From the NCBI GenBank assembly GCA_910584545.1, contig CAJUBC010000031.1:1-26907 (forward strand): a stretch of DNA of 26,907 nt. The letters run 5' to 3'. Position 1 is the first letter of the stretch. The number at the start of each line of letters is the position of its first letter. The position numbers and the translations under genes are program-made. Shown in pieces: positions 14,901 through 23,272 of the stretch. Under the pieces are notes generated by a model. That model had not been told where the DNA came from. It saw only the letters and a list, made by a program, of their open reading frames with translations, and did no database searches. The DNA comes from an uncultured Muribaculaceae bacterium (GTDB taxonomy: Bacteria > Bacteroidota > Bacteroidia > Bacteroidales > Muribaculaceae).

Positions 14901-16395
14901 CGATTACACAAACGTGACATACACGGCGCGTGATTCGGTGATCTTCACTACCGATGCCATTATTCTACCGAAACTTCGAGTAAGCGACAGGTATGGCAAT
15001 AGCGGTAATCTGAGCGGCAAGGTCAGTCACCGTTGTTTCCACGACGCATCTTTCTCCTTCGACCTGACCGATGCCGAGGGGCTTCTCGGTTACGACACCA
15101 ACGCCTTGATGAATCCCGTGTGGTACGGCCGGATATTCGTGGACGGCGGCGGCTCCCTGCGGGGAATGCCCGGACTTGTGACCCTTGATCTGAATGTAAG
15201 CACGGCTCCGGGATCGGTCTTCACTTTCGTACTTGACGACACGCAGACTGCCCTGGACTATCCGTTCCTGACATTCTCCGACAGGCGTAAGGCGCGCATA
15301 GACTCGCTGAGGACTCCCACAATCGATGACAGGTTTAAAAAAGAGATCGTCATTGAGGATTCCCCTTCGATGTTTGCCCTTGACATCGGAGCCACGGTCA
15401 CTCCGGATGCCAAGGTGATAATCGTGATGGATCCGGATGCCGGCGACAAGATCACCGCTTCGGGCAAAGGTGGCCTACGGATGCAGTATTATTCGGAAGA
15501 CGATGAACTTAAACTCTTCGGTAAATACGAGATAGAGGAGGGAAACTATAATTTCAGTCTTCAGGATCTGTTCCTTCGTGACTTTAAGATATCGAGAGGC
15601 AGCAGCATATCGTTCAACGGAGATCCGATGGACGGTATCCTCGACATTGTCGCCAAGTATAGGGTCAACACCAATCTCTCGGATCTTGACAAGAGTTTTT
15701 CAAGTGACCCCGATCTAAAGCGATCCACTGTGCCGGTTGACGCGTTGCTTAAAGTGAACGGTCCTCTGACCCATCCGGATATCGGTTACGACATCGATTT
15801 CCCTACCATGACCCAGGAGGTGGAAAGGAAAGTAAGGAGCATAATATCGTCGGAAGACATGCTCACAAGACAGGTAATCTATCTGCTTGCCCTGAACCGC
15901 TTCTACACCCCGGAATATGCCGGATCGACCGGAGGGGGTGAATTCGCATCGGTAGCTTCGTCGACTCTCTCGTCGCAGCTGTCCAATCTGATGGGACAGA
16001 TCACAGACAAGTTCTCACTGTCACCGTCGTTCAAGGCAGACCGAAGCGATTTCTCAGACATGGAGGTGAACCTCGCGCTATCGTCAAGACTGCTCGACAA
16101 CCGGCTGCTCATAAACGGCAATCTGGGTTACCGCGACAGGAGTACGTCGCAGACCACTTTCGTAGGGGACTTCGACATTGAATATCTTCTCAATCCTGAA
16201 GGAAAACTGAGACTTAAAGCATATAATCATTTCAACGATGCATCATATTATCTGAAGTCAGCCCTTACCACACAGGGAATCGGTATCATCTACCGGAAAG
16301 ACTTTGATGATCCTTTTGCGTTTTTAAGAAGAAAGAAGAAGACAAATGCCCAGACAGAACACACGAAAAAAGATTCAGTCCCTGATAAGCATTGA
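11926..16395 (+). CDS. TamB-like translocation/assembly protein (DUF490 C-terminus)
   Basis: A very large envelope protein (1489 residues) with one N-terminal membrane segment (about residues 14-33), so it is anchored in the inner membrane with the rest periplasmic. It has an AsmA-like N-terminal part (residues 34-140, with LGGKVDIGDVSIHPFNEV). A long repetitive beta-rich middle follows, then a C-terminal TamB/DUF490 domain (about 1150-1480) containing YEIEEGNYNF, LRDFKISRGSSISFNGDP and the characteristic AKYRVNTNLSDL. TamB-type proteins form beta-taco grooves and are linked to phospholipid transport to the outer membrane and to outer-membrane protein assembly. The start is ATG 11926; an in-frame GTG at 11920 would add two residues. 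It overlaps the next gene by 50 bases. The family is secure; no TamA gene is in the window. Confidence 0.92.
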   Translation: MSITRQIYRVVRSIIFTAVLAVGVIFVGLYVFLQFPPVQRAIKNRAQTELSQYLGGKVDIGDVSIHPFNEVVLNDVGIDTPGGERCITVDKLGTGLDVWALLASRKIIITYVELIGLDASILQSAPDAPLNIAFIIDAFKPKDKNKPPKVFNLALKNVVIRKSSVKFDKGWIPRNTSRRFDPNHIAVEDFRADLAFPTLSDRQIGLDLRRLAFREESGFEVKGLSLTATVSQKHIAINNPRLQIGSSEINLSDITLDIDGYSDIVPSLMHDSRSLEIKIDRVIPSEFDAFYPNLAMVHTPVSVEMNVTGNLDRLFLERLRLKKMSGETILDMRANARNPHIVAEAYYELEALELNADRSLQRDIMVLIPALPEGLSEKIALLGDISLKAGGKADMNGGKGRAMIGIKSHAGNITLSGECAWSGPRLQRINATGSIENLNLGAILDDGQFGALEGEFAADLKLDGNIPAGTTEIRLPYLDFRGNRIENISAEVGNTNGSIEGHVDIDDEIAGMSADFFASPKGTMSRWIVDARIGHLIPSRFGVLGKYKDYVLSGQAMAEATGNSLESLAGSVSLNDVRFDDGKGNPLEIDGLYAALTSHDGVKELSVDSHFLTADATGSVNPLRLDFNMSVLPDDNIYSFFNIPVRPLQTIEIIGDFDTASGFGNLKASAPYLLKGKDKLIKNTIIEGNISGYDEVSLIAKTDFPVKNNRMRLTLTIDGDMNPEMKAGSFYPKAYVPALDGAITWTMANNKSDRGDVSLNLHTDRDFLTSSRIYSLNIGESDFVINGERWDVDESGITIGKDVIDVNRIHISNGPQYVDINGKVSADPMDMLVADLAGVDLSFIFDTLNINYVTFGGMATGRAVGSGLLGKNMKARTDGLKVDNFSYNGAVLGNADLEASWDMDNKKLAIVADVAEDGIAKLRAEGGVYLGCDSLSFRFVPDHVNVALIQPFLENITSSVTGRASGDLQLFGSFKDIMLTGYAVAEPVNLRVDYTNVTYTARDSVIFTTDAIILPKLRVSDRYGNSGNLSGKVSHRCFHDASFSFDLTDAEGLLGYDTNALMNPVWYGRIFVDGGGSLRGMPGLVTLDLNVSTAPGSVFTFVLDDTQTALDYPFLTFSDRRKARIDSLRTPTIDDRFKKEIVIEDSPSMFALDIGATVTPDAKVIIVMDPDAGDKITASGKGGLRMQYYSEDDELKLFGKYEIEEGNYNFSLQDLFLRDFKISRGSSISFNGDPMDGILDIVAKYRVNTNLSDLDKSFSSDPDLKRSTVPVDALLKVNGPLTHPDIGYDIDFPTMTQEVERKVRSIISSEDMLTRQVIYLLALNRFYTPEYAGSTGGGEFASVASSTLSSQLSNLMGQITDKFSLSPSFKADRSDFSDMEVNLALSSRLLDNRLLINGNLGYRDRSTSQTTFVGDFDIEYLLNPEGKLRLKAYNHFNDASYYLKSALTTQGIGIIYRKDFDDPFAFLRRKKKTNAQTEHTKKDSVPDKH

Positions 16396-17188
16396 CGGAC
16401 TGCTCGAGAGAATAGGAATCAAGAAGAAGGAAAGCGTCGGTATTGCATTCGGCGGAGGAGGGGCCAAGGGCTTCTCGCACATAGGTGTGCTTATGGCCCT
16501 GAACGAAGCCGGCATCTATCCCGACGTGATTTCCGGAGTCTCGGCAGGTTCAATCGCCGCTGTACTGTATGCGGCGGGACTCACACCAAACGAGATGCGC
16601 GAGTGTTTCGCGGAATTCAATAAAATAAACAATTATCGGGAATGGGCAGTACCCAAGGAGGGTCTCTTTAAACTCAATAAGTTCGGCAAGCTCCTCGACT
16701 CATGGCTCCCGGTGAAGAATCTTGAGGAACTTAAGATCCCTACCGTGGTATGCGCCACCAACATTGACAAGGGCACACAGGTTGGATGGTGCAAGGGTGA
16801 GATTGTGCCGAGGGTGCTCGCTTCCTGCAGCATGCCGATTATTTTCAAGCCCCAGCGCATCAATGGAGCGCATTATGTCGACGGAGGAGTGCTGCACAAT
16901 CTGCCCGCATGGGCAATACGTGACTATTGCTCCACTCTCTGGGGTGTCAACTGCAGTCCGCTCGACCGGTCTTACAAATACAAGGATTCCATACTCGACA
17001 TAGCGATCCGCACTTATTCGCTCATGTCAAGGTCCAATATACTTCCCGATATGAATATGTGCGACTATGTGGTAGTGCCTGAAGCCATATCCAATACAAA
17101 GACCTTTGATCTCGGGGCCCTCGACAAGAACATAGAACTCGGTTATATGGCAGCCTGCAAGGTGCTTAATTCAATCCGTAAGGAATAG
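16346..17188 (+). CDS. Patatin-like phospholipase
   Basis: A 280-residue patatin-family lipid acyl hydrolase using a Ser-Asp dyad. The oxyanion-hole motif GGGGAKG is at 36-42. The nucleophile elbow GVSAG is at 64-68 (Ser66), and the catalytic Asp is D179 in YVDGGVLHNLP. A polybasic N-terminus (MPRQNTRKK) precedes the domain, and no signal peptide is seen, so the protein is predicted to be cytoplasmic or peripheral on the inner membrane. It starts inside the tamB end (50-base overlap) behind an AGAAGAAAGAAGAAG-type purine-rich ribosome-binding stretch. Coupling with tamB suggests a shared role in envelope lipid handling. It ends 45 bases from the convergent rodA, with no terminator visible between them. 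Confidence 0.93.
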   Translation: MPRQNTRKKIQSLISIDGLLERIGIKKKESVGIAFGGGGAKGFSHIGVLMALNEAGIYPDVISGVSAGSIAAVLYAAGLTPNEMRECFAEFNKINNYREWAVPKEGLFKLNKFGKLLDSWLPVKNLEELKIPTVVCATNIDKGTQVGWCKGEIVPRVLASCSMPIIFKPQRINGAHYVDGGVLHNLPAWAIRDYCSTLWGVNCSPLDRSYKYKDSILDIAIRTYSLMSRSNILPDMNMCDYVVVPEAISNTKTFDLGALDKNIELGYMAACKVLNSIRKE

Positions 17189-17233
17189 CAGGGAAAATAT
17201 TATATGGAGCTGTCTCCCGCGCTGGCAAGTACG

Positions 17234-18703
17234 TCAGTCCATCCGGTCGCGGCGCGATGCATCGAGTCGGAGAAGTATGAACAGAAGCATGGTGAATCCC
17301 AACAGGGAAGAGCCCCCGTAGCTGAAGAAAGGGAGAGGTATGCCTATCACCGGACACAGCCCGATCACCATCCCGATGTTTATGCCCAGATGGAAAATCA
17401 GAATCGACACCACGCAATAGGCGTAGACCCGTTCGAAAGCCGTACGCTGCCTCTCCGCGATATGAATCAGTCTCAATATTAAGGTCAGGAAGAGAGCGAG
17501 CACAATCACGGAGCCTACGAAACCCTCTTCCTCTCCGATGGTGCAGAATATGAAGTCAGTATGCTGCTCAGGCACATATTTGAGTTTTGTCTGTGTGCCG
17601 TTGAGGAATCCTTTTCCGAGTACACCACCGGAACCGATTGCTATTTTAGACTGGTTGACGTTGTAGCCTGCTCCACGCAGATTTTCCTCGATGCCGAGTG
17701 CCACCTTGATGCGCATCTGCTGGTGTGGTTCCAGAATGGAGCCGAACACATAGTTGACTGAGAATAGGAACAATACAGAAGTGATTGCGAAACTTATCGT
17801 CACCACAAAGCGGCTTATGCGATGACGGAACATAGCGACAGCTGTGTATATGATCGCGATAGCCAGGATGGAGATGAAATAGACGAGACCGTTGACCGAT
17901 ATGCCGCAAAGCGCGAGGACGGTCACTATTATGCCGGAACCGATAAAGCCGAAAATCACGTTGCGCGCAATAATGATGTCCTTGCAATAGAAGAGAAGCA
18001 TGAGCGCGTAAATAAGCAATATCAGAAGAAATACGGTGAATTCCCCCATAGGGATTCCGAGTATTAGAGGCGTGGAGAATTTAACAGCAACCACAAAGAA
18101 CGCCACAGCGCATAGCACGGAGAAAAGCACCATTCCGCTCATACCCTCTCTATACAGGACGAATATGAACGAGAGATATACGAGCGCGGATCCGGTCTCT
18201 TTCTGGCATAGAATAAGAATCACCGGCAGAAAGATTATTATCAGCGCGCGGAAATAATTACTTATCTTGGCGTTTAGGGTAAAGTTATAGGAGTCGAAAA
18301 GTTTGGCCAGTGCCAATGCTGTGGCGAACTTTCCGAACTCTGCGGGCTGGAGACTGACAGGTCCGAACACAAGCCATGAATGCGAGCCCTTGATGTCGGG
18401 CGCCGCGAATATCGTCACGATAAGCAGAAGCAGTACCGCGATATAGATCGGATAGGCGTATATCTTGTATATGCGGTAATCAAGAATCATTATTATGCAG
18501 CCTACAATCAATGAGACACCGATCCAGAGAATCTGCTTGCCCGAGAACTCCCTGAGGTCGAACAGACTTGCGTTGTCAAAATCATAGCTCGCGGCATATA
18601 TGCTGACCGCTCCTGCCGCGACAAGGATTAGGTATAGAATCAGCGTCGGCCAGTCTATCGACCTGAATACGGACACATTGGCATCAGTGTTTTTTGACTC
18701 CAC
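17234..18703 (-). CDS. rodA: Rod-shape SEDS glycosyltransferase RodA
   Basis: SEDS-family peptidoglycan polymerase of the elongasome, partner of PBP2. The 489-residue integral membrane protein has the conserved LQPAEFGKFATALALAK (118-134), the catalytic-type Asp D383 in EQHTDFIF, and the C-terminal PLPFFSYGGSSLLGF (457-471). E. coli RodA has 370 residues; the extra length lies mainly in about 190-320, which carries additional hydrophobic segments. The start is GTG at 18703, because an in-frame TGA sits two codons upstream. The start lies inside the mrdA 3' end (20-base overlap), so translation is coupled. It is the last gene of the mre operon and is convergent with the patatin gene. Confidence 0.94.
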   Translation of the reverse strand: MESKNTDANVSVFRSIDWPTLILYLILVAAGAVSIYAASYDFDNASLFDLREFSGKQILWIGVSLIVGCIIMILDYRIYKIYAYPIYIAVLLLLIVTIFAAPDIKGSHSWLVFGPVSLQPAEFGKFATALALAKLFDSYNFTLNAKISNYFRALIIIFLPVILILCQKETGSALVYLSFIFVLYREGMSGMVLFSVLCAVAFFVVAVKFSTPLILGIPMGEFTVFLLILLIYALMLLFYCKDIIIARNVIFGFIGSGIIVTVLALCGISVNGLVYFISILAIAIIYTAVAMFRHRISRFVVTISFAITSVLFLFSVNYVFGSILEPHQQMRIKVALGIEENLRGAGYNVNQSKIAIGSGGVLGKGFLNGTQTKLKYVPEQHTDFIFCTIGEEEGFVGSVIVLALFLTLILRLIHIAERQRTAFERVYAYCVVSILIFHLGINIGMVIGLCPVIGIPLPFFSYGGSSLLGFTMLLFILLRLDASRRDRMD

Positions 18704-20537
18704 TGTTCACTATGGTATTTGAGTTCAACATTCTCTCCTCGATATGCTTCCGGCCCGGAGAGATCTCACCGGTCAGGTATTTCTCAATCATCAGGCTTCC
18801 TATAGGCACTCCGAAAGTGGCACCGAATCCGGCGTTCTCCACATATACGGCTATTGCGATCTTCGGCTTGTCGTATGGCGCGAAGCCCATGAATGCAGAA
18901 TGGTCACGACCGTGTGGATTCTGAGCCGTTCCGGTTTTGCCCGCTACTTCAATACCAGGCAGATTGGCCAGACGGCATGTTCCCCCAAGCACAGCCATAC
19001 GCATTCCTTGAGCCACATCCTTGTAGTATTCTTTGCGGATGGAGGGACGGTGTTTCTTTCTGTATTTAGCATCTATGGTGCTGTCTGCTACTTCCTTGAC
19101 CACATGAGGAGTATAGAACCACCCACGGTTTGCGATGGTTGCGCAGAGATTGGCTATCTGAAGGGGAGTTGCCAGCACCTCCCCCTGGCCGATAGCTATG
19201 GATATGATGGAATTCGCGCTCCAGTTCGCTCCTCGGAAAGACTTGCTGTAGAATTCGGAGTTCGGTATGAATCCGCGGCTTTCATGAGGCAAGTCGACTC
19301 CAAGCCGATAGCCGTATCCCATCTCAACCATATAGTTCTTCCATTTATCGAACTGATCGGCTGGTTTGGTGCCACGCTTGTCGATCATGTTTTTCAACCC
19401 CCAGCAGAAATAAGCGTTGCAGGAAGTCTGTAGCGCCGGTTTCAGCGAGATAGGTGACGCATGTCCGTGGCAGCCTACACGGAGACGGTTCACATATCCG
19501 TGGTGGCATGGATACATCGTATGGTCGTTCACCACCCCTTCCTGAAGGAAAATCAGGCCTTGTGTGGGCTTGAACGTTGATCCCGGAGGATATGTTCCCT
19601 GGATTGACCTGTCGTATAGCGGCTTGAACTTGTCCTTGACAAGGGCAGCGTAATTCTTTCCACGGTCACCTCCAACCAGCATTGCGGGGTCGTAGTTGGG
19701 AGAGGTGACGAGCGCGAGAATCTCGCCGGAAGAAGGCTCAATGGCTACTATGGCTCCGATCTTGTTGCGCATAAGCCGCTCTCCGTATTCCTGGAGTTCT
19801 ATATCGATGGAAAGTCTCAGATTGTGTCCTGATTCCGGGGGCACATCATGTATGCCGTTCTCATATTTACCTTTGATTCGACCGCTTGCGTCCCTCATCA
19901 GGATCTCGACACCCTTTTTTCCTCGCAATGCGGTCTCGTAACTTTTCTCCACGCCGAGATCACCGGTGTAGTCGCCGCGTCGGTAATATGGGTCTTTCTC
20001 CATGTCGGTGGCCGACACTTCTCTGATATTTCCGAGAATGTTGGCTCCGGCGTGGTATGCGTATTCACGCTCTGACCGTTTTTGAATGAAAAAGCCCGGA
20101 AAAAGGTAAAGTTTTTCCTGAAGTCTGCCGTAATCTTCCTGCGAAAGATGGGAAATGAGTTTCTGAGGTGTATACGATGAATAACCGGGATTCTTCCTCG
20201 TATCTTTCATTGTCTCCCAATGTTCGGCCAGCTCCTCGCGTGTGATATTGAGTGTGGAGCAGAAAGCGGTCGTGTCGAATTCTCCAACATCCTTGGGTAT
20301 CACCATCACTTCGTATGCAGGCTTGTTGAACACCACGAGCCGGTCATTGCGGTCATACACGAGTCCTCGCGCGGGATAAATCACCCTGCGGAGAAACGCG
20401 TTGCTGTCCGCACTCTCCTTGTACTTTTCATCGCCAACCTGCAGCCCGAAAAGACGCACCACATAAATCAGCACAAGCAAGGAGATGAAACCTCCGATTA
20501 CATATTTACGCTTTTCAAGATTATAATCTTTTCTCAT
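18684..20537 (-). CDS. mrdA: Penicillin-binding protein 2 (elongasome transpeptidase)
   Basis: Class B PBP that cross-links peptidoglycan during cell elongation. The 617-residue protein is anchored by one N-terminal membrane segment (about 12-30). The dimerisation/pedestal domain starts with RVIYPARGLVYDRND. The transpeptidase domain contains the three active-site motifs: STFK (Ser320, Lys323), SCN (372-374) and KTGT (534-537). All are intact, so the protein should bind beta-lactams. The start overlaps mreD by 17 bases, and the end overlaps rodA by 20 bases, showing a tightly packed operon. Confidence 0.96.
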   Translation of the reverse strand: MRKDYNLEKRKYVIGGFISLLVLIYVVRLFGLQVGDEKYKESADSNAFLRRVIYPARGLVYDRNDRLVVFNKPAYEVMVIPKDVGEFDTTAFCSTLNITREELAEHWETMKDTRKNPGYSSYTPQKLISHLSQEDYGRLQEKLYLFPGFFIQKRSEREYAYHAGANILGNIREVSATDMEKDPYYRRGDYTGDLGVEKSYETALRGKKGVEILMRDASGRIKGKYENGIHDVPPESGHNLRLSIDIELQEYGERLMRNKIGAIVAIEPSSGEILALVTSPNYDPAMLVGGDRGKNYAALVKDKFKPLYDRSIQGTYPPGSTFKPTQGLIFLQEGVVNDHTMYPCHHGYVNRLRVGCHGHASPISLKPALQTSCNAYFCWGLKNMIDKRGTKPADQFDKWKNYMVEMGYGYRLGVDLPHESRGFIPNSEFYSKSFRGANWSANSIISIAIGQGEVLATPLQIANLCATIANRGWFYTPHVVKEVADSTIDAKYRKKHRPSIRKEYYKDVAQGMRMAVLGGTCRLANLPGIEVAGKTGTAQNPHGRDHSAFMGFAPYDKPKIAIAVYVENAGFGATFGVPIGSLMIEKYLTGEISPGRKHIEERMLNSNTIVNSGVKKH

Positions 20538-21039
20538 TGGAGACGATTAAGCTGTCGATTCCCAGAATCACCAGAAATGTCAGGATCGCACTGGACACAG
20601 TCATTATAATGATTTCCTTGATGTCGGCGAAATTGAAGTATTCGATCGTGAATGCAAGGAAGCAGTATATGCCCGACATGGTAAGGAGATATTTTCCATA
20701 GACTGCGAATCCCAGTTCCCTGATCGACGGCGCTATGCTCTTGGTGCGGTCATCGCGGGGGACGTAGGCATACATGCATGGACCTTTCAGCATGGCCAGA
20801 ATGGTACATGCCAGCGAATTCACACCTGGAGTGTCGGAGAAGAGATCCACAAGCAGCCCGCAGAGGAACGCCCAGGTGAGAAGAGCATCTGTCTTCATGT
20901 CCATTGGCATCCTGATTATGACGTATATGAACACGAAAGCCATGGCCACATTGAAGATGAAAATGTGGTTGCATATCAGCACCTGTGTAAGCACCAGCAC
21001 TATCGCTATCGTCAGATTGATCAGAAAGTCCTTGTCCAT
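20521..21039 (-). CDS. mreD: Rod shape-determining protein MreD
   Basis: A small inner-membrane protein of the elongasome that pairs with MreC. The 172-residue protein has about five hydrophobic segments and the family-typical LTWAFLCGLLVDLFSDTPGVNSLACTIL region in the middle. Sequence conservation of MreD is low in general, so the call rests on topology, length and its position between mreC and mrdA. It starts 11 bases after mreC and overlaps mrdA by 17 bases. Confidence 0.9.
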   Translation of the reverse strand: MDKDFLINLTIAIVLVLTQVLICNHIFIFNVAMAFVFIYVIIRMPMDMKTDALLTWAFLCGLLVDLFSDTPGVNSLACTILAMLKGPCMYAYVPRDDRTKSIAPSIRELGFAVYGKYLLTMSGIYCFLAFTIEYFNFADIKEIIIMTVSSAILTFLVILGIDSLIVSNEKRL

Positions 21040-21050
21040 TATCTATTTCA

Positions 21051-21977
21051 TTAGACCCCGGATGTAGTGTCGTGGGAGACAGATGTCGATGTGTTCGCGG
21101 ATTTCGCTGTCTTTTTCCTGTCGACGGGAGTCTTGTCGACGGGAATGTTGGCCAGCGAGTCTATCTCCGATTTGTAGATGTCGGTAATCACCCTGACGGT
21201 GGAAAGCGCCTTGAAGTCAGAGGTCAGCTTCACTTTGAGCGTGATGAAACTGTCGTCGCGTCCGCGGACCTTGTTGAGGATAACACCTATAGGAAGCCCT
21301 TCGGGGAATGCCGTGGAGTTTCCGCTTGTCACGATGGTATCTCCTATATTGTAGGCAGCATGGCGGGGAATCTCCTCGACGTATGCCACCGACGGGTCTC
21401 CGCCTTTCCACATCAGGGTTCCGATGAAGGTTGTCCCTTTCACTTTCACGGAGAAGAGCTGAGACTCGTTAAGCACCGATATCACTCTGGATATGTGATT
21501 GCCTATGACATTTACTATACCCACAACTCCCGATTGGTCCACGACGCCCATACCGGTCCTGATCCCGTCGAGACTGCCGCGGTCGATGGTGAAATAATTC
21601 TTGGGGTGACGGGTATTGTTGTTGACCACGGCGGCCGATACGTACCCGAACCGGTCAGGCTGCAATTCAAGATCTTTCGCCATGCTGTCGGGTATCAATG
21701 TCCTGTACCGCGCGATTTCGTTCTGAAGGTTAAGCACCTCGTTCTGCAGCGCTGCATTGCTGGCCTGCAGGCTCTCGTTGATGTCGCGGAGATGGAAGTA
21801 TCCGGTCATCTGCGACCAGCCTTTGAAAACGCTACCGGTCACAACGTTAGCCGAGGTCAGATAAACCGACCTCGGATAGCTGCTGCCCGACACCAGAAGT
21901 ATGAGGCTTATCAGCACATACAGTGTGAAGACAAACCATTTTGAGTACCGGACTATGAAGTTCAGAAGATTTCTCAT
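21051..21977 (-). CDS. mreC: Rod shape-determining protein MreC
   Basis: A bitopic periplasmic scaffold that activates PBP2/RodA. The 308-residue protein has a membrane anchor at about 13-31 and a coiled coil at about 64-93 (repeated leucine/asparagine heptads). The MreC beta-barrel core contains the typical GVVDQSGVVGIVNVIGNHISRVISV and TSGNSTAFPEGLPIG motifs. The C-terminal tail (about 275-308) is Lys/Ser/Thr-rich and probably disordered. It lies between mreB and mreD on the same strand, 25 bases after mreB. Confidence 0.95.
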   Translation of the reverse strand: MRNLLNFIVRYSKWFVFTLYVLISLILLVSGSSYPRSVYLTSANVVTGSVFKGWSQMTGYFHLRDINESLQASNAALQNEVLNLQNEIARYRTLIPDSMAKDLELQPDRFGYVSAAVVNNNTRHPKNYFTIDRGSLDGIRTGMGVVDQSGVVGIVNVIGNHISRVISVLNESQLFSVKVKGTTFIGTLMWKGGDPSVAYVEEIPRHAAYNIGDTIVTSGNSTAFPEGLPIGVILNKVRGRDDSFITLKVKLTSDFKALSTVRVITDIYKSEIDSLANIPVDKTPVDRKKTAKSANTSTSVSHDTTSGV

Positions 21978-22002
21978 CCGTACTGAAAAGATTCCTGACT
22001 TG

Positions 22003-23022
22003 TTATCTGATAAGGAACGAGAACCGGTTGATGTTCTTCAGTGCGACACCGGTACCCTTGGCAACTGCGTGCAATGGATCTTCCGCAATCTTGAACTCGA
22101 TGCGGAACTTGTCGGTGAATCTCTTGGCGAGACCTCTGAGCAGAGCGCCGCCTCCGGCCAGATAGATACCGTTGCGGACGATGTCGGCATAGAGTTCCGG
22201 CGGAGTGTGCTCGAGAGCCGCGAGGATGGCATCTTCCATCTTGACGATGGTCTTGTCGATGCAGTGCGAGATCTCCTCATGGGTTACAGGCACCTGCATC
22301 GGCAGGGAGTTCATGCGGTTAGGACCGTTGACGATGAAGGGCTCCGGAGGATTCTCGAGGTCGGGTATAGCTGACCCGACGTTGATCTTGATGTGCTCAG
22401 CCATAGTGGAGCCAACCTTGAGGTTGTGGACCCTGCCCATGTGTTCCTTGATGTCGGATGTGAGGTCGTTGCCCGCGATTCTGATGCTCTTGTTGCTAAC
22501 GATTCCTCCAAGCGAGATGACCGCGATCTCGGTGCTTCCGCCGCCTATGTCGACGATCATGTTTCCGTCTGGAGCTTCTACGTCGAGGCCGATACCGAGA
22601 GCGGCAGCCATCGGCTCGTATATCATGTAGACATCGCGTCCGCCGGCATGTTCGCTGGAGTCGCGCACGGCGCGGATCTCTACCTCCGTGCTACCGGATG
22701 GGATGCAGACCACCATACGGAGCGCAGGGGAGAACCAGCGGCGTTTAGAGCTTACCATGCGTACCATGCCGCGGATCATCTGCTCGGCAGCGTTGAAGTC
22801 CGCGATCACTCCATCGCGAAGCGGACGGATCGTTCGGATGCCTGGAGGTTCCTTGCCTTCCATCTGATGGGCAGGCGTACCGACAGCAATCAGCCTGTCG
22901 CTTTTGTTCTCGATGGCCACGACACTCGGTTCGTCCACCACTATCTTGTCATTATGGATGATGATGGAATTGGCGGTTCCCAGGTCCATCGCTATTTCTT
23001 GTGTGAATGAAAAAAGTCCCAT
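22003..23022 (-). CDS. mreB: Rod shape-determining actin homologue MreB
   Basis: A cytoplasmic actin-like ATPase that forms membrane-bound filaments guiding the elongation machinery. The 339-residue protein is family length. The phosphate-1 motif is MDLGTANS (12-19), phosphate-2 is DIGGGSTE (158-165), and the adenosine motif is LAGGGALLRGL near the C-terminus. The N-terminal MGLFSF is hydrophobic and fits membrane attachment. It is the first gene of the operon mreB-mreC-mreD-mrdA-rodA, which runs to 17234 with gaps of 25 and 11 bases and then overlaps. The whole set is expected to be transcribed from the region at 23023-23130. Confidence 0.98.
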   Translation of the reverse strand: MGLFSFTQEIAMDLGTANSIIIHNDKIVVDEPSVVAIENKSDRLIAVGTPAHQMEGKEPPGIRTIRPLRDGVIADFNAAEQMIRGMVRMVSSKRRWFSPALRMVVCIPSGSTEVEIRAVRDSSEHAGGRDVYMIYEPMAAALGIGLDVEAPDGNMIVDIGGGSTEIAVISLGGIVSNKSIRIAGNDLTSDIKEHMGRVHNLKVGSTMAEHIKINVGSAIPDLENPPEPFIVNGPNRMNSLPMQVPVTHEEISHCIDKTIVKMEDAILAALEHTPPELYADIVRNGIYLAGGGALLRGLAKRFTDKFRIEFKIAEDPLHAVAKGTGVALKNINRFSFLIR

Positions 23023-23115
23023 TTACTTTTGATTAAAAAGGGTTATTTCCTGTATTTTCTGATTATGGTGTCATAAAACGCACCACAAGAACCTTAATAG
23101 ATTCGAAATATCATG

Positions 23116-23123
23116 CAAAGTTA
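23116..23123 (-). promoter_or_regulatory. Candidate -7 box of the mre operon promoter
   Basis: The minus strand reads TAACTTTG followed by CA, an exact TAnnTTTG match about 94 bases before the mreB ATG. No convincing -33 box was found at 20 bases. The other half of the 23023-23272 gap is AT-rich; on the plus strand TAAGTTTG (23161-23168) is a possible -7 box for the CPBP gene. Confidence 0.5.
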
Positions 23124-23272
23124 GTCATTTTTTTCGAATCAATTGTGCCATGAGTTCAAATAAGTTTGATTTTTTAAAAAAAAATTGCAAACCGCTGATT
23201 ATGTCAATGATTATTATTAAATTCGTGATTTGAAACTCGCGGCTTCACTCTTTTTGCTGAAGCGGATAGGAA

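Noticed and set aside
21072..21944. A 290-residue plus-strand frame opposite mreC
   Set aside because: mreC is unambiguous and in a conserved operon; the frame is a shadow.
22393..23010. A 205-residue plus-strand frame opposite mreB
   Set aside because: mreB is unambiguous with all ATP-binding motifs; the frame is a shadow.
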